From a virus, in IMG/VR virus record IMGVR_UViG_3300049473_000108, positions 1 to 57,880 of that record: DNA of 57,880 bases; one strand, given 5' to 3'. This document shows, piece after piece, positions 1 to 9,754 of this stretch. A program made the position numbers and the translations under genes. Each line of letters begins with the position of its first letter. The stretch's first letter is position 1. A model generated the notes under the pieces. It had not been told where the DNA came from and made no database searches. It saw nothing but the letters and a program-made list of their open reading frames with translations.

Positions 1-127
1 TTTATCTCTGGAGGCATTTCCTCAACCAACCCCCATTTGTCCTCTAGTTTCCACATTCGCTCTTGCAGAGCATTCGCCCTATCCTGAGCTATTTTCTGTT
101 CAAGGCGAATGGAAAGTTCCTGGACAT
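1..127. repeat. Terminal overlap identical to 57754-57880
   Basis: Bases 1-127 match the last 127 bases exactly. An exact overlap of this length at the two ends is what a k-mer assembler leaves when a molecule is circular or terminally redundant. The overlap lies inside an open reading frame that is intact only when the ends are joined, so I read it as a circle-closing overlap rather than a packaged terminal repeat. The true unit is then 57,753 bp. Confidence 0.93.
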
Positions 128-224
128 TTTTGGCCTTAGCCCAGCGGTTATCGAATTGAGAGAGAATGCCAAGGAGTACAGATAGAGATATTATTAAGCT
201 CAGAATTAGGCTAAACTTCTTCAC
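1..224 (-). CDS. Membrane-anchored coiled-coil protein, N-terminal part (joins 57687-57753)
   Basis: On the joined circle this is a 96-residue protein starting at GTG (222-224) and ending with TGA at 57687-57689. The first 25 residues are a hydrophobic anchor (VKKFSLILSLIISISVLLGI). The rest is charged, predicted helical and Glu/Arg/Lys-rich, and looks like a coiled coil. Its stop overlaps the ATG of the secreted beta-helix gene (ATGA), so the two are translationally coupled. The form (one N-terminal membrane helix plus periplasmic coiled coil) resembles inner-membrane spanins, but no homology was recognised. A clear Shine-Dalgarno is lacking; it starts 13 bases after the stop of the 238-687 gene. 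Confidence 0.75.
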   Translation of the reverse strand, partial: MKKFSLILSLIISLSVLLGILSQFDNRWAKAKNVQELSIRLEQKIAQDRANALQERMWKLEDKWGLVEEMPPEI

Positions 225-237
225 ATTTTCAAGGATT

Positions 238-687
238 TTAATCTGCATCAGCCCATGCTCCGATGCGCCCAGTTGAAAGCCATTGAGTTGAATTGATTCC
301 TACAAGTGTTATCCCTGAGCCTACGGTGGCATCACTGCTGATTTTGTCGCCGTTCGCATTAGTCAAGACTAGAATTCTCTCCGAGCCGTTAGGGTCTATG
401 TCGATATCATAGGCTGCTGTAAGCAGAATACTTACTTTCATGTTGGTCGCAACATCTGGCAGGCTCGCAGTTATTGCACCCGTAGCTCCTGTATTCGTGA
501 AAATGTAATTCCCTGACTTAGCCTGGGTCGCTGTTATCTCAAAATTGGTGGCATTATCGACAATGATTGGCGGTCCTGAGGTGCCTGAATTCTGCGGTGT
601 CCCGCCTACTATCTCAAGCGCCGTCGCGGAGACTTGCAGGAAAAAGAGACTCGCCACCAACATAGTTAGAAATGTTAGCTTTTTCAT
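238..687 (-). CDS. Small secreted protein of the late operon
   Basis: A 149-residue protein. I place the start at the ATG at 687 because it follows a GGAGG and directly overlaps the end of the upstream gene. It also gives a classic Sec signal peptide (MKKLTFLTMLVASLFFLQVS, then ATALE). The mature part is Thr/Ala/Gly-rich with beta character (NATNFEITATQAKSGNYIF) and may be a small beta-sandwich surface or fibre-associated domain. A signal peptide on a protein encoded among virion genes is unusual. Function unknown. Confidence 0.7.
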   Translation of the reverse strand: MKKLTFLTMLVASLFFLQVSATALEIVGGTPQNSGTSGPPIIVDNATNFEITATQAKSGNYIFTNTGATGAITASLPDVATNMKVSILLTAAYDIDIDPNGSERILVLTNANGDKISSDATVGSGITLVGINSTQWLSTGRIGAWADAD

Positions 688-688
688 C

Positions 689-1270
689 TTATCTCGCCCT
701 CCTCCAGAATGCCTCGAGACCGAAAGTTCTGGCGTTCGTGTTTGTCCACGCAAAGACAAGCATGTCATCATCGTTATAGAACGGAATTGCCTCTGCGTCC
801 GATATCCTCCAGATAACATTTTGGATTGTATTCATGTCCTTGCTATAGACCAGTGCATCATATTCTGCCCCGTCACCTGAATCCACCGTGGCTGTCAGAT
901 TCTCGGCTGTTGCGGAGGCGGCACTAAGATGGAGTTTAAACCCTCCGAACTTGAAGGGAACCCCAGGGGCAACCACTGGCCCTACGGTTTCGGTCCCCGC
1001 AAAGGTCTCAGCCGCATAAGTCCAGCCAAAGGTAAAATCATTCGTGTCAACGGCGAGAAGCTTATGCAGCCCGTCATAGTTCGTACTTCCTCGGATGTAA
1101 ACCTCGCTGTTCACTTTGTAACCGTGCCCCGTGCAGGTCACCTTCACAAGGCCGCCACCCACGTCCACTGCCGCTGCATTATCAAGCACGGTGGAAAGGG
1201 CTCCTGTTCCTGCTACAATGAGCCGTTCTTCGACTAAATAATGCTCATCCCATACTATTGGTGTTGACAT
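689..1270 (-). CDS. Probable virion structural protein, 193 aa
   Basis: The protein has no signal peptide and is beta-rich (VKVTCTGHGYKVNSEVYI, FGGFKLHLSAASATAENLTATV). That pattern is typical of phage tail or fibre accessory proteins. Its ATG is preceded by AGGAGG and lies just after the stop of the giant internal virion protein, so it belongs to the same operon. No specific family is recognised. A small fibre or decoration component is the most likely role, by position. Confidence 0.6.
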   Translation of the reverse strand: MSTPIVWDEHYLVEERLIVAGTGALSTVLDNAAAVDVGGGLVKVTCTGHGYKVNSEVYIRGSTNYDGLHKLLAVDTNDFTFGWTYAAETFAGTETVGPVVAPGVPFKFGGFKLHLSAASATAENLTATVDSGDGAEYDALVYSKDMNTIQNVIWRISDAEAIPFYNDDDMLVFAWTNTNARTFGLEAFWRRAR

Positions 1271-1271
1271 T

Positions 1272-4200
1272 TTATCCTCCTGTTGCCCTTCGTTTTAGAC
1301 TTTCTGAGGCTGCTTCACTCTTGATTATATTTACTCCTTTCTTGGCCACGGTTGACCAGGAAATGGGAATTCCTTTTTCTCCTAGCTGTCTTTGCCTGTC
1401 GTTATATCTCTCTATCCTATCTTTGAGCGCAAAAAAAGAACCGCCTTCTTTTTTCAGCCTCACCCATTCTTCGACAAACTCATCAGTCATTTTCTTCTTA
1501 GTCGGATAGGTCGTTGCCGTATAAAGGCCCAGATTCCGGGTTATTGTGTCAAAACCATCTATCTCGCCTTGCAGCATGGCGAGGAAGTTCTGGACCTGAA
1601 CGGGCGTAACGCCTCTCAGTTGATTGATTATGTAGGAAGGAACCTGTGACGGGGATATGGCCCACCCTATGCGTCCGCTAGGCGCAACGGTTTTCCAGCG
1701 CAGTCTTCCGCCTTTCCGCTCGCCGAGTTTGTGTTCTTTCGTGGTTGTGAGATAAAGTCCCTTATCATCAAAACCCAGTATCTCATCAAGCGTCGTGAAT
1801 CTCTGTCCCTTCCAATCAGTCCCCGTAAATGCCTCAAATATGGTCCTGAACAATACAGATCCCTTGTTTTTCATGGATCTAAAGGGATGTATTATAAATT
1901 TCAGGGGATCAGTAAAATGTCCAAAAAGGTTAAAATATTTGCGCGCTTCTGTCTTACCACCAAGCAGCTTGTAAATCGGTGTCACGTCTATATACAGCCA
2001 CCTGAAGTACCCAGCTTTCCAGGCCTTTTTGAATCGACTGGTGAAATCATCATCTTTATCCAACAACGAAAGCAGGAAGTTCGTAAGAAGCGTAGCCGTA
2101 AGCCCTTTCGTTATAACTGACGCCCAGAATCTACGGTAAAGCCCAGTCTTTGCTTTATCGCCCGATTTGAAGGACTTCCACATCGTATTGACATTACTTT
2201 CGGTCCAGTCGGGTGCCAATGCAAACAGCCTATAAAGGTGTTGCATGGTTGGATCGCGCTTCATCCTTCCGAGATGCAGACCACCAAAGTCATCGTTTAC
2301 CAGCTCAGCTACCATTTTTGCCCGTTCCTCGGGCTGCATCTCAGGATGCTCTTTCAGTGCATTCCTATACTCGATAAGCGCAGCCTGCGCTTTCAAGCCT
2401 GCTCCGAAATTTCGGAAAAGGAAATCTGCCTGTCGCCGTCTGAGTTCGTTGGCCCAGTCCACAAATTCCTTCCCATACTTACTCTTGCTCAATACGCGCC
2501 CGAAAATGGTATCTTCCTCCTCAAGGATGGACTCTTCCCAGTCTTGCATCCTGCCCAGTGTGAGCCCATTTCTGACAAGTAATTCGATCTCAGGTCTCAT
2601 CTCTTTGATGGCTTTGAGGCCTTCCTTGTACATCCTGAACGGATTCCATTCATAAACGGTCTTGTGCCTAGTCCCGAACAGATAGGAGCGCATGAAGGCT
2701 TGGTGGTGGAAAAATGATGTAAGGAGAATCGTAGATTTAAACACGGCATTGTATTTAGTCAGGGCATCGATTAGCGAGATACCCCCGATTTCCCATCTGC
2801 CTTTCAGCTTCGAGACTCCGAGAATCTTATTCAACTGCTTGGCGACCTCGTCAGGAGCATAAAGCTTCTGCCGTTTCCAAATCGTTCTTCTCTCTTCTAT
2901 TCGGAATTGCCCCGGCTTATCCTGACCCTGTATGAAAAGGTTTGCCTCCTCTTCGCTTTCAAACAGCTTCGTTGCCCTCGTATTTCCTTCCTTTATGGCT
3001 CCCCAAAAAGTCATAACTCGGAAGTCCCTGCCGTATGTACGGGCCTTTCCGCCTTTGATGTAACCCACTGGCGCCCAATAGGTGAAATTCGGATGTTCTA
3101 TCCCGGTATATCCTTCAAGCTGTTTGTCTGAGATGACAGGTTCCCCAGTATCTCTCCATTCGAGCGTTCGCAATTCCTTGACCAGAGCTCTATCTTCAAC
3201 AGTCCGCGCAATTTCATTTTTCAGAAGTTCCAGGTTATTTGACGCCCCAGTGACAAGCAGTTCATAGCCATGCGCCTGACCTTCAAGTATGGTCTCAAAG
3301 ACGCGATGCTTTGCATGTCGGCTGCTCGTCTTGAATTTCTGAAGGACGTCAGTCGAGAGTTTTTTCGGTATCTTCCATGCCCTTGCAACATAGTTGTCTA
3401 TGGTATTAAAAATGACGTTGTTCCCCAGGGCGCGTACTCCCGTTTTTTCATATTCCTCTGAGATGTACTTGGCTATGGCCCTCAGCCCAGGTTCCTGTGC
3501 AACTCTGCGCGTCAGATCTACGATCCGCTTTTGCTCATCAGTCAGATCCCAATAATATTCTTCAAGGTGCTCAGGATTTCTTTTCAAATCGAGGTAGATG
3601 TGAATGGCTTGGTCAATATCCCTTGCCTCGGCATCATACCGCTTTTTACCTAAGGCATCCTTTATAGCATCCTGTATCTTGGAGCATTGAATACTATTAA
3701 CTTGAACGGCCCAATCCTTATTACCGAACCAATCGTCTTTCGCGGTCTCAAAATTCGAGGGCTCCTTGGGCCTGTCTTCTGCCTTTGGGATGTCTCTATA
3801 GTATTTACGGTCATATTCCTTTCCTGCCTTTGCCACTTCTTCCTTGTCGGCTATTTCCTTTAGGGCTGTTTTCACATACTGGGCGGCCCATGCGCTCATT
3901 TCCTCGGGCGTTTCGGGAGGTTTTACCGTAATTGCCCCTGTTTCTTCTTTCAACAGCTTCGTGGCATCCCTCCATACCCGCATCATCAGGCCCCTGATTT
4001 TTTCCCAGGCATTAGCAAACGCGCTTTTCATCCTGCGGGCGAAATCAGAGTATTTTCTATGCCCCTCCCTGATGAAGTCTTTACCAACGGTCACGAGATT
4101 ATCGTATATCGTGCCTTCTTTGGCTTTTGCAAAAGAAATGGCCCCGGTTTCATCCTGAAGTTGGTCAGATAGGATCTTGACGAGGGTGGAGGAAGGTTTC

Positions 4201-7200
4201 CTTGCAGGTTTCCCCCTTACTTCCTTAAGTTGCCAGCGCACCGTCTTTGGCTCTCTATCTCTTATTTTTTCGGCTTCCATCAACGTAGCAACTTGCTCAG
4301 CAGTTTTAGGTGCGGCCTTTTGCGATTTCTCCTCCAGATAGGAGGCCTGCCAATCTAGCCATTCGGAGTCAGATAATTCTGACTTATCTACTATTTCGTG
4401 TGGCTCGGATTTTAGGACGTAGGATTCGTGTTTTTGCCTGCTGAGGCTCCTGGTTAAATAGCGGTCCTCAGTTTCATCGATAATTTGAGCTACGCCTGAT
4501 CTTGACCTTATAAGTTTTGACTGGTGAAGTGCTTTTCTGGCAGGTTCTTTTTTTGCGGGGGGCTTTGAGATTTCCTCGAAATAGTCTCTCAGCTCTTGGT
4601 AGGTTGTTTCCTCGTCTGGATACGTCTGTGCAGAAATTTCAGCATCAAGGCCTTTCTCAGCTCTTGCAATCTGCTTGTCGGTATAGCCTTGGTTTCTGAG
4701 TTCTTGTCGGGCATGTTCGATAGCTCCTTCAATGAATTCCTTTTCCGTTGTGGGTTCAGCAGGAATTCTTGTTATTCTCCCCTTTATATCATTTTCCTGA
4801 GCAGATTTCAAGTCTCTTTCTATAAGTTCAAGGAGATGGTCTTCGTCTCTTACATCGAATCCCTGCTCTCTTGCATCTCTCACCACCACATCAAGGGATT
4901 TGCCGTTTTTCCTTAGGAATCCTGGGGGAATGCCCCTCACAAGTTTCTTTTTGCCTCTGGCATCCGTGGTGTAGATAATGTCCCTTATTTCGCCTGACAG
5001 GATTGTGGGATTAACTCCTCCCGCTGCGGCAATCCAGGGAACTAGGTATTCCTGTTGTGCGGCCTTTTTTCTGCGTGTCTCACGCATCGCCATCTCCGCC
5101 TCAGCCGCCTTTGCCCTCGCCTCTTCGATTGTCACACCGGGACCCTCCATCTCAGGCTTAGCGTGTTCCCATTTTCCGTATTTTGTCACGGGAAAGCCTT
5201 TCTTTCCTCCCTCAAAGAAAGCAAGGACTGCCCCGCTTCGGACCCTTGCAACTCTGTCTATTTTGCCAGTGGTAACTTCCCCCGTTTTCGCATTGGTATA
5301 TTTATACCAGCCGCCTTTTGTTGGCCTTACAGAGATTTCTTTAGCTTCTCTAGGGGATACTTCAGCCTTCGCTGGCTTTTCTTCCTTGACCCTTACCTCA
5401 GGTATTGCTTTTGCCTTTTCTTCGATTCTAGGGGGTATTTTGGCCCTTTCTTTGGCATAGGCAATCATTTCCCTTTGCAACTCAGGATTTTCCCGCCACA
5501 TTCGTTTCCATTCGGTAGTGCCGGGGGTGAGGTCAACATATGGCTTTGCAGCCGCTTTTCTTGCGGCCCTTTTTATTGCCACTCGTTCTCTGGCTTCTTT
5601 CACCGATATCGAAGTTCTTCTGTTCAACTCATCATTAACTGCCACCATTCTTCGGGCATCTTCGGGAGATAGATGCTCAATACCAGCTTCTCCAAATCTT
5701 TGGCGCTCGGGATGGAGTCTATTTAATCGCTCTGTTTCTGCTGCAATTTTCTTATCAAATGCAGCAGATTCGTTCTGCAATTCTTGAATATTCATCTCCC
5801 ACGGTTCTTTTTCCGCTGTGGGCTTGAGCTCAGGATATTCCTCCAAGATCTTAGCGGGAACTGGTTTGCCTTCGGAGAGGGCTTGTTGGACAAATCTTTG
5901 ATGCTCAAATTCTAAGACTGCTTCTGGTGTTTTAAATGTTTTTGTTTTATCTAAAGGCGTAACATATACAACTTTACCCGCGAATTTTCGTGTTTCAACG
6001 GCAATTTGAGTAGGCTTCGCTTTAAACCATTCCTCTCTCGTCATCTCCCATGGCTGCTTTTCTGCTTTGGGTTCAGGTTTTTCAACCTTGACCCTTGCTA
6101 GTTCTGACGGAGGCGGTACCTTCTCTTCAGCAACGACTTCGGGGACCTTTGCAATTTCCTCAGCCTCAGCTTTTGGCCTAATCCCTGTAGGGCCTGCCTC
6201 TACTTCTTCCCATTCCTCGGGCAAAGGCTGATATCGTGCCATTTCCTCAGCTTCCGCTCCGCGTGCTTCCTCTTCTGCGAGCTGCTGACGCAACAATCTG
6301 CGGCCTTCCTCGGACCTTCGCAGTTCCTCTGCTTGGCCAAGCTGCTCCTCAAGGACACGTGCAGATTCCTGGGCTGGCTTGGTAAGGGGGCCTACAACCT
6401 CGGTGAGTTCTATGACCTCCTCTGGCAGAGTTGCCGCTAACCTGTCAATCTCTTTGCCTACGGCATTATCCCCAGGGAAATGTTCCGCCCTTAATCGTTC
6501 AAGCATCGGACGGGTTAGTGCGCCTGCCTTGACATCTTTTTCAACCTTGCTGATAAGTCCTGACTGCTCAGGGGTGAGTGCTTCGAGCAGGTCAATGGGG
6601 GCTTCTTCTTCCACCTCGGGCGCTGTTGGGATTGCTTCTTCCTTGGCTCTTGCCCCTATGTCATAGGCTCGGCTTCCGATTGCGCCTAGCCCTCCTGTAA
6701 CGGTTGTAAGCAGCGTTGTTTGGGGATACTGTTCCTTGGCAGCTTGTGCCAAGCGTCCAAGTCTCGTTTCAGGAACGGGTTTACGCAATCCGGCTTCTGC
6801 CTCGATTGCAGCCTGCCCATATTGAGTGACGGTTTCCTGAGCCTGCTCGCCCACTTGCATTGCCCCGTACTTAGAACCAACGGTTGCCAAGGTGCGTGCG
6901 AACCGGTTTCTTATTGCGGGAATCTTGAGGAATTTAAGAATCGGCAGTTTCCCTACGGGTAGCCTGATAATCTTTAAACCTGCAGCCTGGCCTATCGCCT
7001 CTGGTATTGCCTCCCATAAGCCATAATCTCTGGCCTTGGCCTCGTATTTTTCTCGTATGGAATCCCATTCATTCTCAGTGATTTCCCTTTTTTGATTTTT
7101 GAGACATTCCTGGCTAACCAAATCATAGAGGTCCGATACGAACTGGTCTTTAGCCATACGGTATGCGGCTACTCCAGATGCGGCAGTCCCCGCCGTCCAG

Positions 7201-7880
7201 GCTAAAGCTCTCGCACCTGGCACAGGGACTGCAGCGGTAGGGATGCCAACACCTAAACCCGCAAGCATACTTGTTACGGTGTAGCCAAGTTGTTGGGGGA
7301 GTCGAGCAACGTCTTCAACTGTGATGCCGGGAGCAACCAAGTTTTTAGTTCCGTGTTCTTTTACGAACGCCTCCGAACGCCTTTTGGTGCTTTCAATAAA
7401 TTCATCGGACCAACCTTTCTCTAGGTCGATATCACCTGCTCGAATAGCGGACATGACAGAAGCGGCCATTTCCTCTGGCACACGTAATAAGGCTCTGCCT
7501 AGTGTCTTAAATCCTTTGCCTACGGCATATTCTTTTTCCTGTGCCGCAGCACGCATACCCATAAGCCTTGCCTCTTCAGGCCAGATTTTTTCGTATTCTT
7601 CGGGCGGGGTTTCCTCCCATTCCGGCCCAAGCTCTGGAGGTTTTGCTGGTTGAATTGCGGGCTGTGGTTGCTGAGCAATAAGTCCCATTTGCTGCACAGA
7701 AGGCGTAGCTGGCGCTGTTCGCCTCAGAGGCTGTTGGGCTGGCTTTTCGGCTACACTCGGCTCAAGCCCGAGGATTTCCCTTTGGGCCTCCTCCGGGGTA
7801 AATTCCTCCCATTCAGGCCCTAGACTCTCCGGGGCGGGGATGAATCGTCTATCTCGTGGTGTTAATCCAAGTCCGTTCAT
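1272..7880 (-). CDS. Giant internal virion / polyvalent protein, 2202 aa
   Basis: The largest protein of the phage. The N-terminus (to about residue 115) is Glu/Pro-rich and carries the motif LGPEWEE twice. A Gly/Ala-rich hydrophobic stretch follows (about 195-245, GYTVTSMLAGLGVGIP). A long Glu/Ala/Lys-rich, probably coiled-coil and disordered region runs to about 1400. A globular C-terminal part (about 1500-2150) contains several hydrophobic helices, such as FKSTILLTSFFHHQAF. Very large proteins of this make-up sit last among the internal virion genes of short-tailed phages and are ejected with the DNA; many carry 'large polyvalent protein' domains. I see no convincing transglycosylase or protease motif. 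Its ATG overlaps the upstream gene by four bases. Confidence 0.7.
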   Translation of the reverse strand: MNGLGLTPRDRRFIPAPESLGPEWEEFTPEEAQREILGLEPSVAEKPAQQPLRRTAPATPSVQQMGLIAQQPQPAIQPAKPPELGPEWEETPPEEYEKIWPEEARLMGMRAAAQEKEYAVGKGFKTLGRALLRVPEEMAASVMSAIRAGDIDLEKGWSDEFIESTKRRSEAFVKEHGTKNLVAPGITVEDVARLPQQLGYTVTSMLAGLGVGIPTAAVPVPGARALAWTAGTAASGVAAYRMAKDQFVSDLYDLVSQECLKNQKREITENEWDSIREKYEAKARDYGLWEAIPEAIGQAAGLKIIRLPVGKLPILKFLKIPAIRNRFARTLATVGSKYGAMQVGEQAQETVTQYGQAAIEAEAGLRKPVPETRLGRLAQAAKEQYPQTTLLTTVTGGLGAIGSRAYDIGARAKEEAIPTAPEVEEEAPIDLLEALTPEQSGLISKVEKDVKAGALTRPMLERLRAEHFPGDNAVGKEIDRLAATLPEEVIELTEVVGPLTKPAQESARVLEEQLGQAEELRRSEEGRRLLRQQLAEEEARGAEAEEMARYQPLPEEWEEVEAGPTGIRPKAEAEEIAKVPEVVAEEKVPPPSELARVKVEKPEPKAEKQPWEMTREEWFKAKPTQIAVETRKFAGKVVYVTPLDKTKTFKTPEAVLEFEHQRFVQQALSEGKPVPAKILEEYPELKPTAEKEPWEMNIQELQNESAAFDKKIAAETERLNRLHPERQRFGEAGIEHLSPEDARRMVAVNDELNRRTSISVKEARERVAIKRAARKAAAKPYVDLTPGTTEWKRMWRENPELQREMIAYAKERAKIPPRIEEKAKAIPEVRVKEEKPAKAEVSPREAKEISVRPTKGGWYKYTNAKTGEVTTGKIDRVARVRSGAVLAFFEGGKKGFPVTKYGKWEHAKPEMEGPGVTIEEARAKAAEAEMAMRETRRKKAAQQEYLVPWIAAAGGVNPTILSGEIRDIIYTTDARGKKKLVRGIPPGFLRKNGKSLDVVVRDAREQGFDVRDEDHLLELIERDLKSAQENDIKGRITRIPAEPTTEKEFIEGAIEHARQELRNQGYTDKQIARAEKGLDAEISAQTYPDEETTYQELRDYFEEISKPPAKKEPARKALHQSKLIRSRSGVAQIIDETEDRYLTRSLSRQKHESYVLKSEPHEIVDKSELSDSEWLDWQASYLEEKSQKAAPKTAEQVATLMEAEKIRDREPKTVRWQLKEVRGKPARKPSSTLVKILSDQLQDETGAISFAKAKEGTIYDNLVTVGKDFIREGHRKYSDFARRMKSAFANAWEKIRGLMMRVWRDATKLLKEETGAITVKPPETPEEMSAWAAQYVKTALKEIADKEEVAKAGKEYDRKYYRDIPKAEDRPKEPSNFETAKDDWFGNKDWAVQVNSIQCSKIQDAIKDALGKKRYDAEARDIDQAIHIYLDLKRNPEHLEEYYWDLTDEQKRIVDLTRRVAQEPGLRAIAKYISEEYEKTGVRALGNNVIFNTIDNYVARAWKIPKKLSTDVLQKFKTSSRHAKHRVFETILEGQAHGYELLVTGASNNLELLKNEIARTVEDRALVKELRTLEWRDTGEPVISDKQLEGYTGIEHPNFTYWAPVGYIKGGKARTYGRDFRVMTFWGAIKEGNTRATKLFESEEEANLFIQGQDKPGQFRIEERRTIWKRQKLYAPDEVAKQLNKILGVSKLKGRWEIGGISLIDALTKYNAVFKSTILLTSFFHHQAFMRSYLFGTRHKTVYEWNPFRMYKEGLKAIKEMRPEIELLVRNGLTLGRMQDWEESILEEEDTIFGRVLSKSKYGKEFVDWANELRRRQADFLFRNFGAGLKAQAALIEYRNALKEHPEMQPEERAKMVAELVNDDFGGLHLGRMKRDPTMQHLYRLFALAPDWTESNVNTMWKSFKSGDKAKTGLYRRFWASVITKGLTATLLTNFLLSLLDKDDDFTSRFKKAWKAGYFRWLYIDVTPIYKLLGGKTEARKYFNLFGHFTDPLKFIIHPFRSMKNKGSVLFRTIFEAFTGTDWKGQRFTTLDEILGFDDKGLYLTTTKEHKLGERKGGRLRWKTVAPSGRIGWAISPSQVPSYIINQLRGVTPVQVQNFLAMLQGEIDGFDTITRNLGLYTATTYPTKKKMTDEFVEEWVRLKKEGGSFFALKDRIERYNDRQRQLGEKGIPISWSTVAKKGVNIIKSEAASESLKRRATGG

Positions 7881-9742
7881 CTCTTTTTCTTCTTTTTCTT
7901 CCTTCTGCGAGTTGTAGGTTCTACTATACCTTGGGCCTTCTGTTCTCCGGGTTGGGCAAATGGACTCTTACCTTCTGTAATCCTTCCCTTCGCATGGTCA
8001 ACTGCTTTCCTATAGACGGCCTGGCCCGTAGGCGTTGTCAACAGGTCGCTATCCGAAGGCGATTTGGTGAGCAAGTAATTTATCTCGTCCTTTGTCAACG
8101 TGGGCACAAGTAAGGGTATCTCGGTCTCGCCTTGCCCAAAATCCACACCAACAGATATTTCAGTTGATACCCCGCCTTGAGCCCTTTTAAGTTCGCCAAA
8201 GTAGCCAGGACCTTTTTCCCTGGGCATCTTCATTTTATAGACAGCGCCACTGGGCGGAGTAATTTCCACTTGTCTGCCATCGGGGTAAAGCTGAATCCAT
8301 TTGTCGGTTTCCTTATTGTGAAAGACCCTAACTCCGGGTTCTGCCTGGGGTTGAAACTTTTCCGAAGGTGGTGTAACCCCTCCTGGGACTTGCGAAGGCT
8401 TGATCGGTTCCTGTTGTGGGGGAAGCACGCGGTTTACGTATTCCTCAATGTAGTCTTGCATATTTGGGATCTCTGACATATCGGCATTCAAGGCCCTTTT
8501 TGCTGTCTCCAGTTCTGCGCCGCGTAGGGTCCCCTCTCGCTCATCGCGCTGGATTATGTACATTTGTCTGCGATTGGCCGCTTCGCGTTCGCCAAATACC
8601 CTATTATATTCCTTAACGGCAGCGCCCCTGATGGCCGCTATATTGCGTTCAGTTAATTCACCTTTTGGCACGTCGGTGAGTCCCTCGACATGGTGGAATT
8701 GATTCTCGGTATCTATCCAGCCCACTCTGCCGTCGGCAAGTTTAACCCAGCTAGCCGCACTTACTGCCGTTGGTTTGCGAGCACCTGGACGTGCCCTTAG
8801 GCCAGCCACTATCTCGCGCTGCTCTGTTGTGGGCTTGGTTATTCCTAAACCATAGAGTTTTGTCATCTCAGGGGACATCGGGGGAGCTGGGCTTCCGTAA
8901 GGAACTATTTCCTTTACTACAGTCCCCTCTTCATTGACCCTGTGTCTGGCTATCCAGTATTTTCCATCCTGTCCTAAATACGGTTTTTCCGTGGCATTCC
9001 TATCCGCTGCTTCTTGCTGTGCCCTGGTGTATTCAGTTCTTTCCTTTTCCGACATGCCACGACCGGCACCAACGCCACCGAACATTGCATTGTATTGCTC
9101 AAGGCTGAGTGTTTGCCTCTGTATCTTGCCATTCTTATCCTTCTGGAAAAGCCTGTAGCCTGTAATGTTGCCTTGTTTATCCTTCAGCACTTCAGGATTT
9201 ATTGCCTGTTGTTCATTGAATGTCCGGATTCCCTCCTGGAGATTCATCATAGTCTTGATGTAGGTCTGAGGCTGTAGAAATGCGAGGGCCTGCATCAGGT
9301 ATTCATCTACTGCCTCCTTGGTATTGCGATGTGGGATGAACTTATCCTTGCCCTCAGGCGTATTGACCTGCACTACAAGTTCCTCGTTTGCCCATGCACT
9401 ACCTGGGTAACCGTAAGCAAATCCGGCCTGCGCCGCTTTTTTGGGCTGATGGATTGCTTTGATTTCTACGCCGTCCGGGATGCGCTTATAGATATTTTGC
9501 AGTCGGGCTAAGGCTGGCTCGTCCTGGCCTTGCTTGTGTAGTTCAAAAGCAGCAGCCAAGTCCTCAAGGCTTTGCTTTTGATTTCTTAGCATCTCGCGTT
9601 CTTCTTCCTGGGCCTTTGCCTCTTTCTCACGTAACCCGAACTGCCTTTCCCAGCGCTCGACATCCCCTGCGCTTTCTATTGCCCTTATGCCAAGGGGCAC
9701 GCCCTGCTGAAATCCCCGTGTCATTCCTTCCCAGAAAGGCAT
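7877..9742 (-). CDS. Internal virion protein, 621 aa
   Basis: The N-terminal 60 residues are strongly charged and helical, followed by a mixed region. The C-terminal part has a recognisable phage segment (ISVGVDFGQGETEIPLLVPT, then AVDHAKGRITEGKSPFA) that I know from internal and tail-associated proteins of other phages. It ends in a Lys/Arg tail (RRRKKKKKKR) that could bind DNA. It lies between the 320-aa and 2202-aa proteins, the position of the second ejection protein in T7-like gene order. ATG with SD at 9742. Confidence 0.65.
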   Translation of the reverse strand: MPFWEGMTRGFQQGVPLGIRAIESAGDVERWERQFGLREKEAKAQEEEREMLRNQKQSLEDLAAAFELHKQGQDEPALARLQNIYKRIPDGVEIKAIHQPKKAAQAGFAYGYPGSAWANEELVVQVNTPEGKDKFIPHRNTKEAVDEYLMQALAFLQPQTYIKTMMNLQEGIRTFNEQQAINPEVLKDKQGNITGYRLFQKDKNGKIQRQTLSLEQYNAMFGGVGAGRGMSEKERTEYTRAQQEAADRNATEKPYLGQDGKYWIARHRVNEEGTVVKEIVPYGSPAPPMSPEMTKLYGLGITKPTTEQREIVAGLRARPGARKPTAVSAASWVKLADGRVGWIDTENQFHHVEGLTDVPKGELTERNIAAIRGAAVKEYNRVFGEREAANRRQMYIIQRDEREGTLRGAELETAKRALNADMSEIPNMQDYIEEYVNRVLPPQQEPIKPSQVPGGVTPPSEKFQPQAEPGVRVFHNKETDKWIQLYPDGRQVEITPPSGAVYKMKMPREKGPGYFGELKRAQGGVSTEISVGVDFGQGETEIPLLVPTLTKDEINYLLTKSPSDSDLLTTPTGQAVYRKAVDHAKGRITEGKSPFAQPGEQKAQGIVEPTTRRRKKKKKKR

Positions 9743-9754
9743 TTTATTTTCTCC

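Noticed and set aside
1-127. Packaged direct terminal repeat
   Set aside because: The 127-bp length fits an assembler overlap, and the repeat lies inside an ORF that is whole only in the circle, so circular closure is the simpler reading. Read depth across the joint would settle it.
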